A stretch of 38,133 nucleotides of DNA from Candidatus Cryptobacteroides merdavium (GTDB taxonomy: Bacteria; Bacteroidota; Bacteroidia; Bacteroidales; UBA932), in assembly GCA_017694755.1 (NCBI GenBank), contig JADIMO010000099.1, forward strand, positions 1-38,133, given 5' to 3'. Under the pieces are notes generated by a model, which was not told the origin of the DNA, made no database searches, and worked only from the letters and a program-made list of their open reading frames with translations. The stretch's first letter is position 1, and every line of letters begins with the position of its first letter. A program made the translations under genes and the position numbers. Positions 16,123-22,555 of this stretch are shown piece after piece.

Positions 16123-16779
16123 TTAAACAAAATCCCGGATGTCGAAGTCGGCAATGCCCACCTTTTCGGTCCCTTTGCTCTCAGTCGGCATGACTGTCTG
16201 GCTGTTCTCATAAAGGTCGATCAGTTCCTGTATTCTACTGATGATACCTGGTGTCTTGGCGGTCAGTATCTCGTACAGTCCGTTGCCTTCAATATCATGG
16301 AACACTTCGCCGGCTTTCATCTTTTCGGTATCAGTGGCCTCCGGATTGTCCACAGTGCGGATTGCCTCGTTCATCTCCTCGATGGTGGCCCCGCTTGCGT
16401 ATTCTCCAGTCTGCTCATCGTCTCCGTCCGCATATTCCACGGGAACATCGGAAAGGCGTGTGTCTCTGAAGGCTTCCTCCAGCCTGTCATCAGGCAGGCG
16501 CATTGAATGCCGTGCTCCGTTTTCACCGGCAAAAGTAACATCGTCCGGTGCAACCGCTTCACCTTCAACGGAAGAGGCGGCTTGTGGAGCCGGAATGTCT
16601 CCGGTTGTCCTGCCTCCATGCATCCTGAACAGGCTCCTGCCCACGATATCCGTATCTGTTTCCGGCTTCCGGGAAGGCTCCGGACGGGCCGTCCGTTTCT
16701 TCGGCTCTCTCCAGCGCAGCAGGCAGTAGACCAACCACATGTTGTAGAGAAGAAGTATCACTATCAGTACATTCGTCAT
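16123..16779 (-). CDS. traD: conjugative transposon protein TraD
   Basis: The 218-residue protein has an N-terminal membrane helix (MTNVLIVILLLYNMWLVYCL) and a long polar, acidic cytoplasmic part. Its middle and end carry family-like stretches: GATIEEMNEAIRTVDNPEAT, KMKAGEVFHDIEGNGLYEIL, and a final GIADFDIRDFV. This is the TraD protein of Bacteroidetes conjugative transposons; it is unrelated to the F-plasmid coupling protein of the same name. It lies 11 bases after the DUF3408 gene. Function is not established beyond being part of the operon. Confidence 0.82.
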   Translation of the reverse strand: MTNVLIVILLLYNMWLVYCLLRWREPKKRTARPEPSRKPETDTDIVGRSLFRMHGGRTTGDIPAPQAASSVEGEAVAPDDVTFAGENGARHSMRLPDDRLEEAFRDTRLSDVPVEYADGDDEQTGEYASGATIEEMNEAIRTVDNPEATDTEKMKAGEVFHDIEGNGLYEILTAKTPGIISRIQELIDLYENSQTVMPTESKGTEKVGIADFDIRDFV

Positions 16780-16790
16780 ATGATCATTTT

Positions 16791-17213
16791 TTAATATACA
16801 TCCTCGTAATTTTTCTTGTACAGTTTCCTGATGGCCTCCTCATAATCGGCGAAATGCTGCGTAAGCACATGGTCGATATATCCGGAAATGGAGAGTTCTC
16901 CCTTGCCGATAACATGCAGGATACGCATGATGCGGTCATGATAGTCCCTGCGCACATATACCATCTTGCCGGAACGGGCCGGAGTTTTTGAAGTCCTTAT
17001 GAAACGCTCCATATACTCTTTTTCGACAGGATCGGACGGTTGCTTCGCGTTGCGTTTTTCAGTCCGCTGTTCCTTGACGGCATCGGTCCTGCCTTCATCG
17101 CTGTCTTTCACTGCCGCCGCATTCTCCCCTCTGGCGGCGGGCAAGGGCATTTTGGGGCGGAAAGATTCCAGGAAACTTCCGGTGTCTATATTCACATCAA
17201 GGTTTTTTGCCAT
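16791..17213 (-). CDS. DUF3408 protein (TraB/TraC position)
   Basis: The 140-residue protein has a disordered, charged N-terminal half and a compact C-terminal domain (about residues 68-140) containing YMERFIRTSKTPARSGKMVY and a helix-turn-helix-like stretch GKGELSISGYIDHVLTQHF. This is the DUF3408 pattern, with a likely ribbon-helix-helix type fold, and suggests DNA binding. It follows the ParA-like traA by 4 bases. ParA plus a small DNA-binding partner is a common pairing, so the two may position the element or its transfer origin; that is inference. Confidence 0.82.
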   Translation of the reverse strand: MAKNLDVNIDTGSFLESFRPKMPLPAARGENAAAVKDSDEGRTDAVKEQRTEKRNAKQPSDPVEKEYMERFIRTSKTPARSGKMVYVRRDYHDRIMRILHVIGKGELSISGYIDHVLTQHFADYEEAIRKLYKKNYEDVY

Positions 17214-17217
17214 ATTC

Positions 17218-17988
17218 CTACTGTTTCAGGTTTATCAGGTCAAGGATTTCCTCTGCCAGACTGTCTATGTTGCTGCCTTTGATGAGCTGGCGGTCGGGAG
17301 GCAGGAGCGTGGAACGGAACAGGGACCTGCCGCCCTCCTCGGCTCCTTCCTTACGGAAACGCTTGCTGTCCGGCAGACGATTTTTCAGGATGCAAAGCCC
17401 CATCTCTCCTGCGACCTTCTCATAGACTTCATACAGGTCGGTCTTTTCCCTCCCGTCCACCATGTTCCACAGCAGGTACAGACCTTTGATATTGGACTGC
17501 CCGGTACTGACAAGGGTATCGTTCACAAGCCCTGCGAACGTGAGCGAGCTGGTCATCACCACACGGTCAGCCGCTATCGGGCAGAAGATATAGTCCATGG
17601 TGGCGATGGTCCTGATGACACCGTGGTTGTTTATCGTACCGGGAAGATCAAAAAACACGATGTCAGGCGGTGTATCAGTGTCAAGGATACATCTGGCGGT
17701 CTCTATGGCTTCTTCCGGACGGCTTTCCAGAATAGGATACGCCCGTTTGCCGCTCGTCCGCGTGAACTGTTCATAGGCGAGTTTCTTCAGATAGGGATTG
17801 TTCGCCACATTACGCATGTCGCGTTCCCTCATGTCCTTGATGCTGAACTGAGGATAGTCGCAGTCCACTACAGCCACATTGTACCCTTTCACATAGTGGA
17901 GATAACTCGCCGTAAGGACGGTCAGTGTAGTTTTGCCCGCTCCTCCCTTCTGGGTGGAGAAGGCCACAAGCAATGTCTCTTTTTTCAT
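17218..17988 (-). CDS. traA: TraA, ParA-family ATPase
   Basis: The 256-residue protein has a deviant Walker A motif, STQKGGAGKTT, at residues 11-21 with the signature Lys near residue 14. It also has the DCDYPQ motif (residues about 42-47) and a Walker B-like DIVFFDLPGTINN near residues 106-118. This places it in the ParA/MinD family, and it is the first gene of the Bacteroidetes tra operon, commonly called TraA. It is cytoplasmic and probably acts with the DUF3408 protein encoded 4 bases downstream. A 17-base palindrome lies 41 bases upstream of the start. Confidence 0.92.
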   Translation of the reverse strand: MKKETLLVAFSTQKGGAGKTTLTVLTASYLHYVKGYNVAVVDCDYPQFSIKDMRERDMRNVANNPYLKKLAYEQFTRTSGKRAYPILESRPEEAIETARCILDTDTPPDIVFFDLPGTINNHGVIRTIATMDYIFCPIAADRVVMTSSLTFAGLVNDTLVSTGQSNIKGLYLLWNMVDGREKTDLYEVYEKVAGEMGLCILKNRLPDSKRFRKEGAEEGGRSLFRSTLLPPDRQLIKGSNIDSLAEEILDLINLKQ

Positions 17989-18028
17989 ACGCTCTGTATT
18001 TTAATTAGTTTATACTTTATCGTTTAAG

Positions 18029-18045
18029 ACAGACAGTCTGTCTGT
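18029..18045. promoter_or_regulatory. 17-base palindrome upstream of traA
   Basis: ACAGACAG (18029-18036), a central T, and CTGTCTGT (18038-18045) form a perfect palindrome with 8-base arms. It lies 41 bases upstream of the traA start codon, a usual place for an operator. The octamer GACAGACA in its left arm is also found in the shared 12-mer upstream of the rteC-like and RibD-like genes. Confidence 0.5.
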
Positions 18046-18419
18046 GCATTGTTTTGTCAGCCGGTCCTGCTGTTGTCCAGCCGGTTGGATGCCAGGCCCG
18101 CCGGCATTCCTTCCATACATCTGCGCGGCCTTAGGACCGGTCAGTCCTTCAGCCTGTGGACCGGAAATACTGATGACCCGTCAGTCAGCCTGTTTATATG
18201 TTGATATGCCGGCATGGTGATATGTTGATTGGCCATTGTATAATCACGCTTGATTGCCGGCCTTCCAAATGGCCCGACAGGCGGTTTGTCAGTCATTCCG
18301 GCTGCAAATAAACAGGCATTTCCCCGTACTGACACCATGTATCTCCGAAGTGGAAGCAAGTGGCACAACTGGTCGGGAATGGCACAGCTAAAAAGCTGAT
18401 TTCGTGTATGCAACAGCAG
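18046..18419. other. repeat-rich intergenic region, candidate oriT or partition site
   Basis: This is the left part of the 703-base gap between divergent traA and mobA, and it has no convincing gene. It holds several direct repeats: CAGCCGGT at 18058 and 18078; GGACCGG at 18134 and 18158 (24-base period); ATATGTTGAT at 18196 and 18220 (also a 24-base period). A perfect palindrome ATGCCGGCAT lies at 18206-18215, and a CAGCT/AGCTG hairpin at 18385-18398. In Bacteroides elements oriT is normally next to the mobilisation genes, so this gap is the best candidate. The iterated sites could also be bound by the ParA/DUF3408 pair. No nick site can be named from sequence alone. Confidence 0.45.
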
Positions 18420-18427
18420 TAATTTTG
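18420..18427 (+). promoter_or_regulatory. candidate promoter of mobABC (-7 element)
   Basis: TAATTTTG fits the Bacteroides -7 consensus TAnnTTTG exactly. A weak -33 partner, TTTC at 18400-18403, is closer than the ideal spacing. Transcription would start near 18434 and leave a leader of about 260 bases before mobA. A CAGCT/AGCTG inverted repeat at 18385-18398 sits just upstream. Confidence 0.4.
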
Positions 18428-18449
18428 CGCCCAAGCGACAAGGTACGCC

Positions 18450-18466
18450 GCCGATGTCCCATCGGC
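18450..18466 (+). repeat. hairpin in the mobA leader or oriT region
   Basis: GCCGATG (18450-18456) and CATCGGC (18460-18466) are perfect 7-base arms around a TCC loop. The hairpin lies directly downstream of the candidate mob promoter and upstream of a terminator-like hairpin. It could be part of an attenuator or an oriT inverted repeat. Confidence 0.5.
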
Positions 18467-18487
18467 TGTCACAGAGAGTTTCCATCC

Positions 18488-18510
18488 AATCCGTCCGAAG
18501 GCGGATTTTT
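18488..18510 (+). terminator. terminator-like hairpin upstream of mobA
   Basis: AATCCGTC (18488-18495) pairs with GGCGGATT (18100-type arm at 18500-18507; one G-T pair) around a CGAA loop, followed by TTT G. It is read in the same direction as mobA and lies about 185 bases before its start, inside the predicted leader. This suggests either a stop for transcription coming from the left or an attenuator. Confidence 0.5.
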
Positions 18511-18526
18511 GTGTTCACCTGAACAC
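18511..18526. promoter_or_regulatory. 16-base perfect palindrome upstream of mobA
   Basis: GTGTTCA (18511-18517), CC, TGAACAC (18520-18526) is a perfect inverted repeat with a 2-base spacer, the geometry of a dimeric regulator's operator. It directly follows the terminator-like hairpin. The short spacer makes it a poor RNA hairpin, so protein binding is more likely. Between here and the leader motif at 18671 there are only G/C-rich partial repeats (TTGCCC and GGGCAA). Confidence 0.45.
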
Positions 18527-18670
18527 AGCAAGATGTCTTTTCAGCCGCTCAAAAAGATTTGAGCATCCTGAAAAGCACTTGCCCTTGCAGGGGGCGGGCT
18601 GCCTCTCCGAAGTCGGGCAACCTTTCAAGACCTCCGGTCGGGATGTCGAAAGCGGCGGCTTATGTCGTGA

Positions 18671-18690
18671 CACCACTAAATCCAAAGTAA
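18671..18690 (+). promoter_or_regulatory. leader motif copy 3, directly before mobA
   Basis: CACCACTAAATCCAAAGTAA ends 1 base before the mobA ATG at 18692. It is identical over 20 bases to the sequence that abuts traN. The same motif next to genes on opposite strands argues for selection or for recent copying of a leader module. Confidence 0.6.
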
Positions 18691-18691
18691 C

Positions 18692-19120
18692 ATGACAGAA
18701 AAAAGAAAGAAGAAATGGGGGCGGAACCCCAAGAATGATCCGGCGGTGTTCCGCTACACCGTCCGTTTCAACGAAGAAGAACACAACCGGTTCCTCTCGA
18801 TGTTCGAGAAGTCCGGTGTTACGGCAAAGGCGGTCTTTATCAAGGCGCACTTCTTTGGACAGCCGTTCAAGGTGCTTGTCGTGGACAAGACTTTCGTGGA
18901 ATACTACACGAAACTGTCCGATTTCCACGCGCAGTACAGAGCCATCGGCACGAACTACAACCAAGTAGTGAAGGAACTGAAGAGCCGTTTTTCCGAGAAA
19001 AAGGCGATGGCATTGCTCTACAAGCTGGAGAAATGCACGCTGGAACTGGTCTCACTCAGCCGTCAGATTGTTCAGTTATCGCAAAGTCTGGAAGAAAAAT
19101 GGTCGCAAAAATCTCGTTAG
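18692..19120 (+). CDS. mobA: MobA, relaxosome accessory protein
   Basis: The 142-residue protein begins with a very basic segment (MTEKRKKKWGRNPKNDP) followed by a ribbon-helix-helix-like unit (VFRYTVRFNEEEHNRFLSMF, then EKSGVTAKAVFIKAHFFG) and a helical C-terminal region with AIGTNYNQVVKELKSRFSEK. This is the Bacteroidales MobA type of small mobilisation protein, which would bind oriT and help the relaxase. It ends inside the start of mobB (22-base overlap), so the two are coupled. It is cytoplasmic. It should not be confused with the large MobA relaxase of RSF1010. Confidence 0.85.
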   Translation: MTEKRKKKWGRNPKNDPAVFRYTVRFNEEEHNRFLSMFEKSGVTAKAVFIKAHFFGQPFKVLVVDKTFVEYYTKLSDFHAQYRAIGTNYNQVVKELKSRFSEKKAMALLYKLEKCTLELVSLSRQIVQLSQSLEEKWSQKSR

Positions 19121-20346
19121 GAAGTTCGCTGTACGGAGCACTGGCGTACAACGGGGAGAAAATAAACAAGGAGGAAGGCAGGCTGCTCGCGACCAACAAA
19201 ATCTACAATGACGGTTCGGGAACGGTGGACATACGCAGGGCGATGGAGGACTTCGGGCGGTTCATGCCCACGAATGTGAGGACGGAAAAGCCCGTACTCC
19301 ACATATCGCTTAACCCCCATCCTGATGACCGTCTGACGGACACCGACCTGACGGACATCGCAAGGGAGTATCTTGACAGGTTGGGCTACGGCAACCAGCC
19401 CTACATGGTGTATAAGCACGAGGACATAGACCGTCATCACCTGCATATCGTGACCGTCAATGTGGACGAGACGGGCAGGCGGCTCAATCAGGATTTCCTT
19501 TTTCGCCGGAGCAACAGGATACGGAAGGAACTGGAGGAGAAGTACGGGCTGCATAAGGCGGAAGGCAGGCGCAATCCGCTGGAAAATCCGCTCCGTAAGG
19601 TGGACATATCCGCAGGGGATGTGAAACGGCAGGTGGCCAACACCGTCCGGGGGCTGCTTGCCTCGTACCGCTTTCAGTCGATGGGCGAATACCGTGCGCT
19701 GCTGTCGCTCTACAACATAGCCGTGGAAGAGCCTCGTGGCGTGGCGGATGGGCGTGAGTATCACGGACTTGTATATGCGGCTACCGATGATGCCGGGAAC
19801 AAAGCCGGCAATCCGTTCAAGTCCTCCCGTATCGGGAAAAACACCGGTTATGAAGCGGTGGCGAGACGCTTTGAGAAGTCAAAGGCGTATATCAAGGAGA
19901 AGAGACTTGCCGATATGACCAAGCGGACAATTCTTGCCGTACTGCAAAAGACTTACCGCAGGGAAGAGTTCGTCCGTATGCTGCACGACAAGGGCATTGA
20001 TACGGTATTCCGCCTGACGGACACGGGGCGCATTTACGGGGCGACCTTCATTGACCACCGCACGGGGTGCGTGCTGAACGGTTCACGGATGGGAAAGGAA
20101 CTGTCCGCAAACGCCTTGCAGGAGCATTTCACATTGCCGTATGCGGGAGAACAGCCGATACCGTTCACATTGGCTTCGGACGGTGCGCCGCAGGCTGCTG
20201 CCGAAAGCCTTTGGGAAACCGAATGGGAACATTCATCGGGATTGGGCCTGCTCTCCGGCGATACTTCCGGAACGGAAGCGCAGGAGGAAGCCTTTGCCCG
20301 TAGTCTCAGGAGAAAGAAGAAAAAGAAAAATCAACGTAAAATCTGA
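19099..20346 (+). CDS. mobB: MobB relaxase
   Basis: The protein is 415 residues from the ATG at 19099, giving MVAKISLGSSLYGALAYNGE, the usual start of Bacteroidales MobB relaxases. An earlier in-frame ATG at 19033 lies inside mobA and is not favoured. The metal-binding histidine motif HEDIDRHHLHIVTVNVDETG is at about residues 108-128. The catalytic Tyr is probably among those near the N-terminus but cannot be assigned with certainty. The C-terminus is basic and ends with a Lys-rich run. It would nick oriT and lead the strand into the recipient. It overlaps mobA by 22 bases and precedes mobC by 11. Confidence 0.92.
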   Translation: MVAKISLGSSLYGALAYNGEKINKEEGRLLATNKIYNDGSGTVDIRRAMEDFGRFMPTNVRTEKPVLHISLNPHPDDRLTDTDLTDIAREYLDRLGYGNQPYMVYKHEDIDRHHLHIVTVNVDETGRRLNQDFLFRRSNRIRKELEEKYGLHKAEGRRNPLENPLRKVDISAGDVKRQVANTVRGLLASYRFQSMGEYRALLSLYNIAVEEPRGVADGREYHGLVYAATDDAGNKAGNPFKSSRIGKNTGYEAVARRFEKSKAYIKEKRLADMTKRTILAVLQKTYRREEFVRMLHDKGIDTVFRLTDTGRIYGATFIDHRTGCVLNGSRMGKELSANALQEHFTLPYAGEQPIPFTLASDGAPQAAAESLWETEWEHSSGLGLLSGDTSGTEAQEEAFARSLRRKKKKKNQRKI

Positions 20347-20357
20347 AAATCGAATTT

Positions 20358-22361
20358 ATGCAACAGGAAGATGATTTGAGAGCCTTGGCGAAAATCATGG
20401 ATTTTCTGCGGGCTGTAAGTATTTTATTGGTGGTCATGCACCTTTATTGGTATTGCTACGGGGCGATACTCGCTTGGGAAGTGAACATCGGCGTGGTGGA
20501 CAGGATCCTGATGAACTTTGACCGCACCGCCGGACTGTTCCGTTCCATGCTCTACACGAAACTTTTTGCGCTCGTGCTGCTGGCACTCTCCTGTCTGGGG
20601 ACAAAGGGAGTGAAGAACGAGAGGATGACATGGACAAGGATTTGGACGGTGTTCGGAGCCGGGCTTGTCCTGTTCTTCTTGAACTGGTGGATATTGGAGC
20701 TGCCTTTGCCGGTTTCAGCAAACACTGCCCTCTATACGGCTGCTGTCGCCACAGGATATGTGTGCCTGCTGATGGCGGGGACTTGGATGAGCCGCCTGCT
20801 GAGGACAAACCTGATGGATGATGTGTTCAACAACGAGAACGAGAGCTTCATGCAGGAGACCCGCCTTATCGAGAACGAGTATTCGGTGAACCTGCCGACC
20901 CGTTTTTACTATAGGAAAAGGTGGAACGACGGCTGGATAAACATTATCAATCCGTTCAGAGCCTCCATCGTTCTCGGAACACCGGGCAGCGGCAAGTCAT
21001 ACGCCGTGGTAAACTCCTATATCAAACAGCAGATTGAAAAGGGGTACTCAATGTATATCTACGATTTCAAGTTTGCGGACTTGTCCACCATCGCCTATAA
21101 CCACCTGCTCAACCATCTGGACGGCTATAAGGTCAAGCCGAAATTCTATGTAATCAACTTCGACGACCCGCGCCGGAGCCATCGTTGTAATCCCATTCAT
21201 CCGGATTTCATGGAGGACATTACGGATGCTTACGAAAGTGCCTATACCATCATGCTCAACCTCAACAAGACATGGGTGCAGAAGCAGGGCGATTTTTTCG
21301 TCGAGTCGCCGATAATCCTGTTTGCGGCAATTATCTGGTATCTCAAAATATACCAGAACGGCAAGTATTGTACCTTTCCGCACGCTGTCGAATTCCTGAA
21401 CAGACGGTACGAGGACATTTTCCCCATACTGACGAGTTATCCTGAGTTGGAGAACTACTTGAGTCCGTTTATGGATGCGTGGCTGGGCGGTGCTGCGGAG
21501 CAGTTGCAGGGGCAGATAGCATCCGCCAAGATTCCGCTTTCGAGGATGATTTCACCGCAGCTGTACTGGGTGATGAGCGACAGCGAGTTCACGCTCGACA
21601 TCAACAATCCGGAAGAGCCGAAACTGTTGTGTGTCGGCAATAATCCTGACCGTCAGAACATCTACGGTGCAGCGCTCGGTCTGTATAACTCCCGTATAGT
21701 GAAACTCGTGAACAAGAAAGGGATGCTAAAATCTTCGATTATCATAGATGAGTTGCCGACGATATATTTCAAGGGGCTTGACAATCTCATTGCCACTGCA
21801 CGAAGCAACAAGGTTGCCGTGCTGCTGGGCTTTCAGGATTTCTCGCAGCTGGTGCGTGACTATGGGGACAAGGAGGCGAAAGTGGTGATGAATACGGTCG
21901 GCAACATATTCAGCGGACAGGTCGTAGGTGAGACCGCAAAGACACTTTCCGAACGTTTCGGCAAGGTCCTGCAGAAACGCCAGAGTGTCACCATCAACCG
22001 CAGCGACACCTCCACTTCAATAAACACCCAGATGGACAGCCTTATTCCGGCAAGCAAGATATCCGGTCTGTCACAGGGAATGTTCGTGGGGGCTGTGGCC
22101 GACAGTTTTGACCAGAAGATTGACCAGAAGATTTTTCACTGCGAGATTGTGGTGGACTCCGAAAAGGTCAGGCAGGAGGAGAAGGCGTACAGGCCTATTC
22201 CTGTCATTACCGATTTCAGGGACGAGAACGGCAACGACCGCATGAAAGAGATGATACAGGAGAACTACAACCGCATCAAGGCGGAAGTGAAACAGATTGT
22301 CGCCGATGAGTTGCAGCGCATACAGAATGACCCGGCACTGGCGCATCTGCTGCAGAAATAA
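20358..22361 (+). CDS. mobC: MobC, VirD4-type coupling protein
   Basis: The 667-residue protein has four hydrophobic segments in the first 150 residues (around 17-40, 60-80, 95-113 and 125-142). A cytoplasmic ATPase domain follows, with Walker A LGTPGSGKSYAVV near residue 207 and Walker B SSIIIDELPTIYF near residue 460. Further conserved pieces are VAVLLGFQDFSQLVRDYGDK and TVGNIFSGQVVGETAKTLSE. This is the VirD4/TraG-type coupling protein that Bacteroidales elements call MobC; it links the relaxosome to the TraG-powered channel. It follows mobB by 11 bases and ends the mob operon. Confidence 0.93.
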   Translation: MQQEDDLRALAKIMDFLRAVSILLVVMHLYWYCYGAILAWEVNIGVVDRILMNFDRTAGLFRSMLYTKLFALVLLALSCLGTKGVKNERMTWTRIWTVFGAGLVLFFLNWWILELPLPVSANTALYTAAVATGYVCLLMAGTWMSRLLRTNLMDDVFNNENESFMQETRLIENEYSVNLPTRFYYRKRWNDGWINIINPFRASIVLGTPGSGKSYAVVNSYIKQQIEKGYSMYIYDFKFADLSTIAYNHLLNHLDGYKVKPKFYVINFDDPRRSHRCNPIHPDFMEDITDAYESAYTIMLNLNKTWVQKQGDFFVESPIILFAAIIWYLKIYQNGKYCTFPHAVEFLNRRYEDIFPILTSYPELENYLSPFMDAWLGGAAEQLQGQIASAKIPLSRMISPQLYWVMSDSEFTLDINNPEEPKLLCVGNNPDRQNIYGAALGLYNSRIVKLVNKKGMLKSSIIIDELPTIYFKGLDNLIATARSNKVAVLLGFQDFSQLVRDYGDKEAKVVMNTVGNIFSGQVVGETAKTLSERFGKVLQKRQSVTINRSDTSTSINTQMDSLIPASKISGLSQGMFVGAVADSFDQKIDQKIFHCEIVVDSEKVRQEEKAYRPIPVITDFRDENGNDRMKEMIQENYNRIKAEVKQIVADELQRIQNDPALAHLLQK

Positions 22362-22423
22362 TCAGCCTGTTTGACATGAGCTGCCGGCAAAAAGAGATTT
22401 TTACAGGTGGTTCTTTCAATTAT

Positions 22424-22533
22424 CCGGGGAAATTTTCACTTCTTTCGGTGAAATTTTCTAAAACATAAAACATTGATTATTAGCAATTAATCATTATTGA
22501 TTCGGGGAAAATTCAAAGTTTTCGGGGAAATTC
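22424..22533. repeat. four iterations of a CGGKGAAA-type repeat downstream of mobC
   Basis: The gap between mobC and the AlbA_2 gene holds CCGGGGAAATTTTC at 22424-22437, TTCGGTGAAATTTTC at 22444-22458, TTCGGGGAAAATTC at 22501-22514 and TTCGGGGAAATTC at 22521-22533. The copies differ by single changes. The last one forms the left arm of the terminator below. A TGATTA/TAATCA inverted repeat lies between copies two and three. They could be protein-binding iterons or traces of repeated slippage. Confidence 0.55.
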
Positions 22534-22555
22534 TATGACAATTCCCCGAAAACTT
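22516..22555 (-). terminator. hairpin over the stop codon of the AlbA_2 gene
   Basis: AAGTTTTCGGGGAAATT (22516-22532) pairs with AATTCCCCGAAAACTT (22540-22555) with a single bulged A and a 7-base loop that contains the stop codon of the - strand gene. The arms hold enough G/C to be stable. It lies between the convergent ends of mobC and the AlbA_2 gene and may stop transcription from either side, though no long T-run follows. Confidence 0.6.

Noticed and set aside
16966..18027. + strand open frame of 353 codons opposite traA and the DUF3408 gene
   Set aside because: It runs antisense across two coupled genes with clear family motifs; its own translation has no recognisable domain.
18141..18964. 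Two - strand open frames of 125 and 149 codons across the traA-mobA gap and mobA
   Set aside because: The second is antisense to mobA, and the first covers the repeat-rich region with no family-like sequence. I treat the gap as noncoding.
22424..22533. CRISPR array from the repeated TTCGGGGAAA units
   Set aside because: The units are about 13 bases long, unevenly spaced and without spacers of constant length, and no cas gene is nearby.
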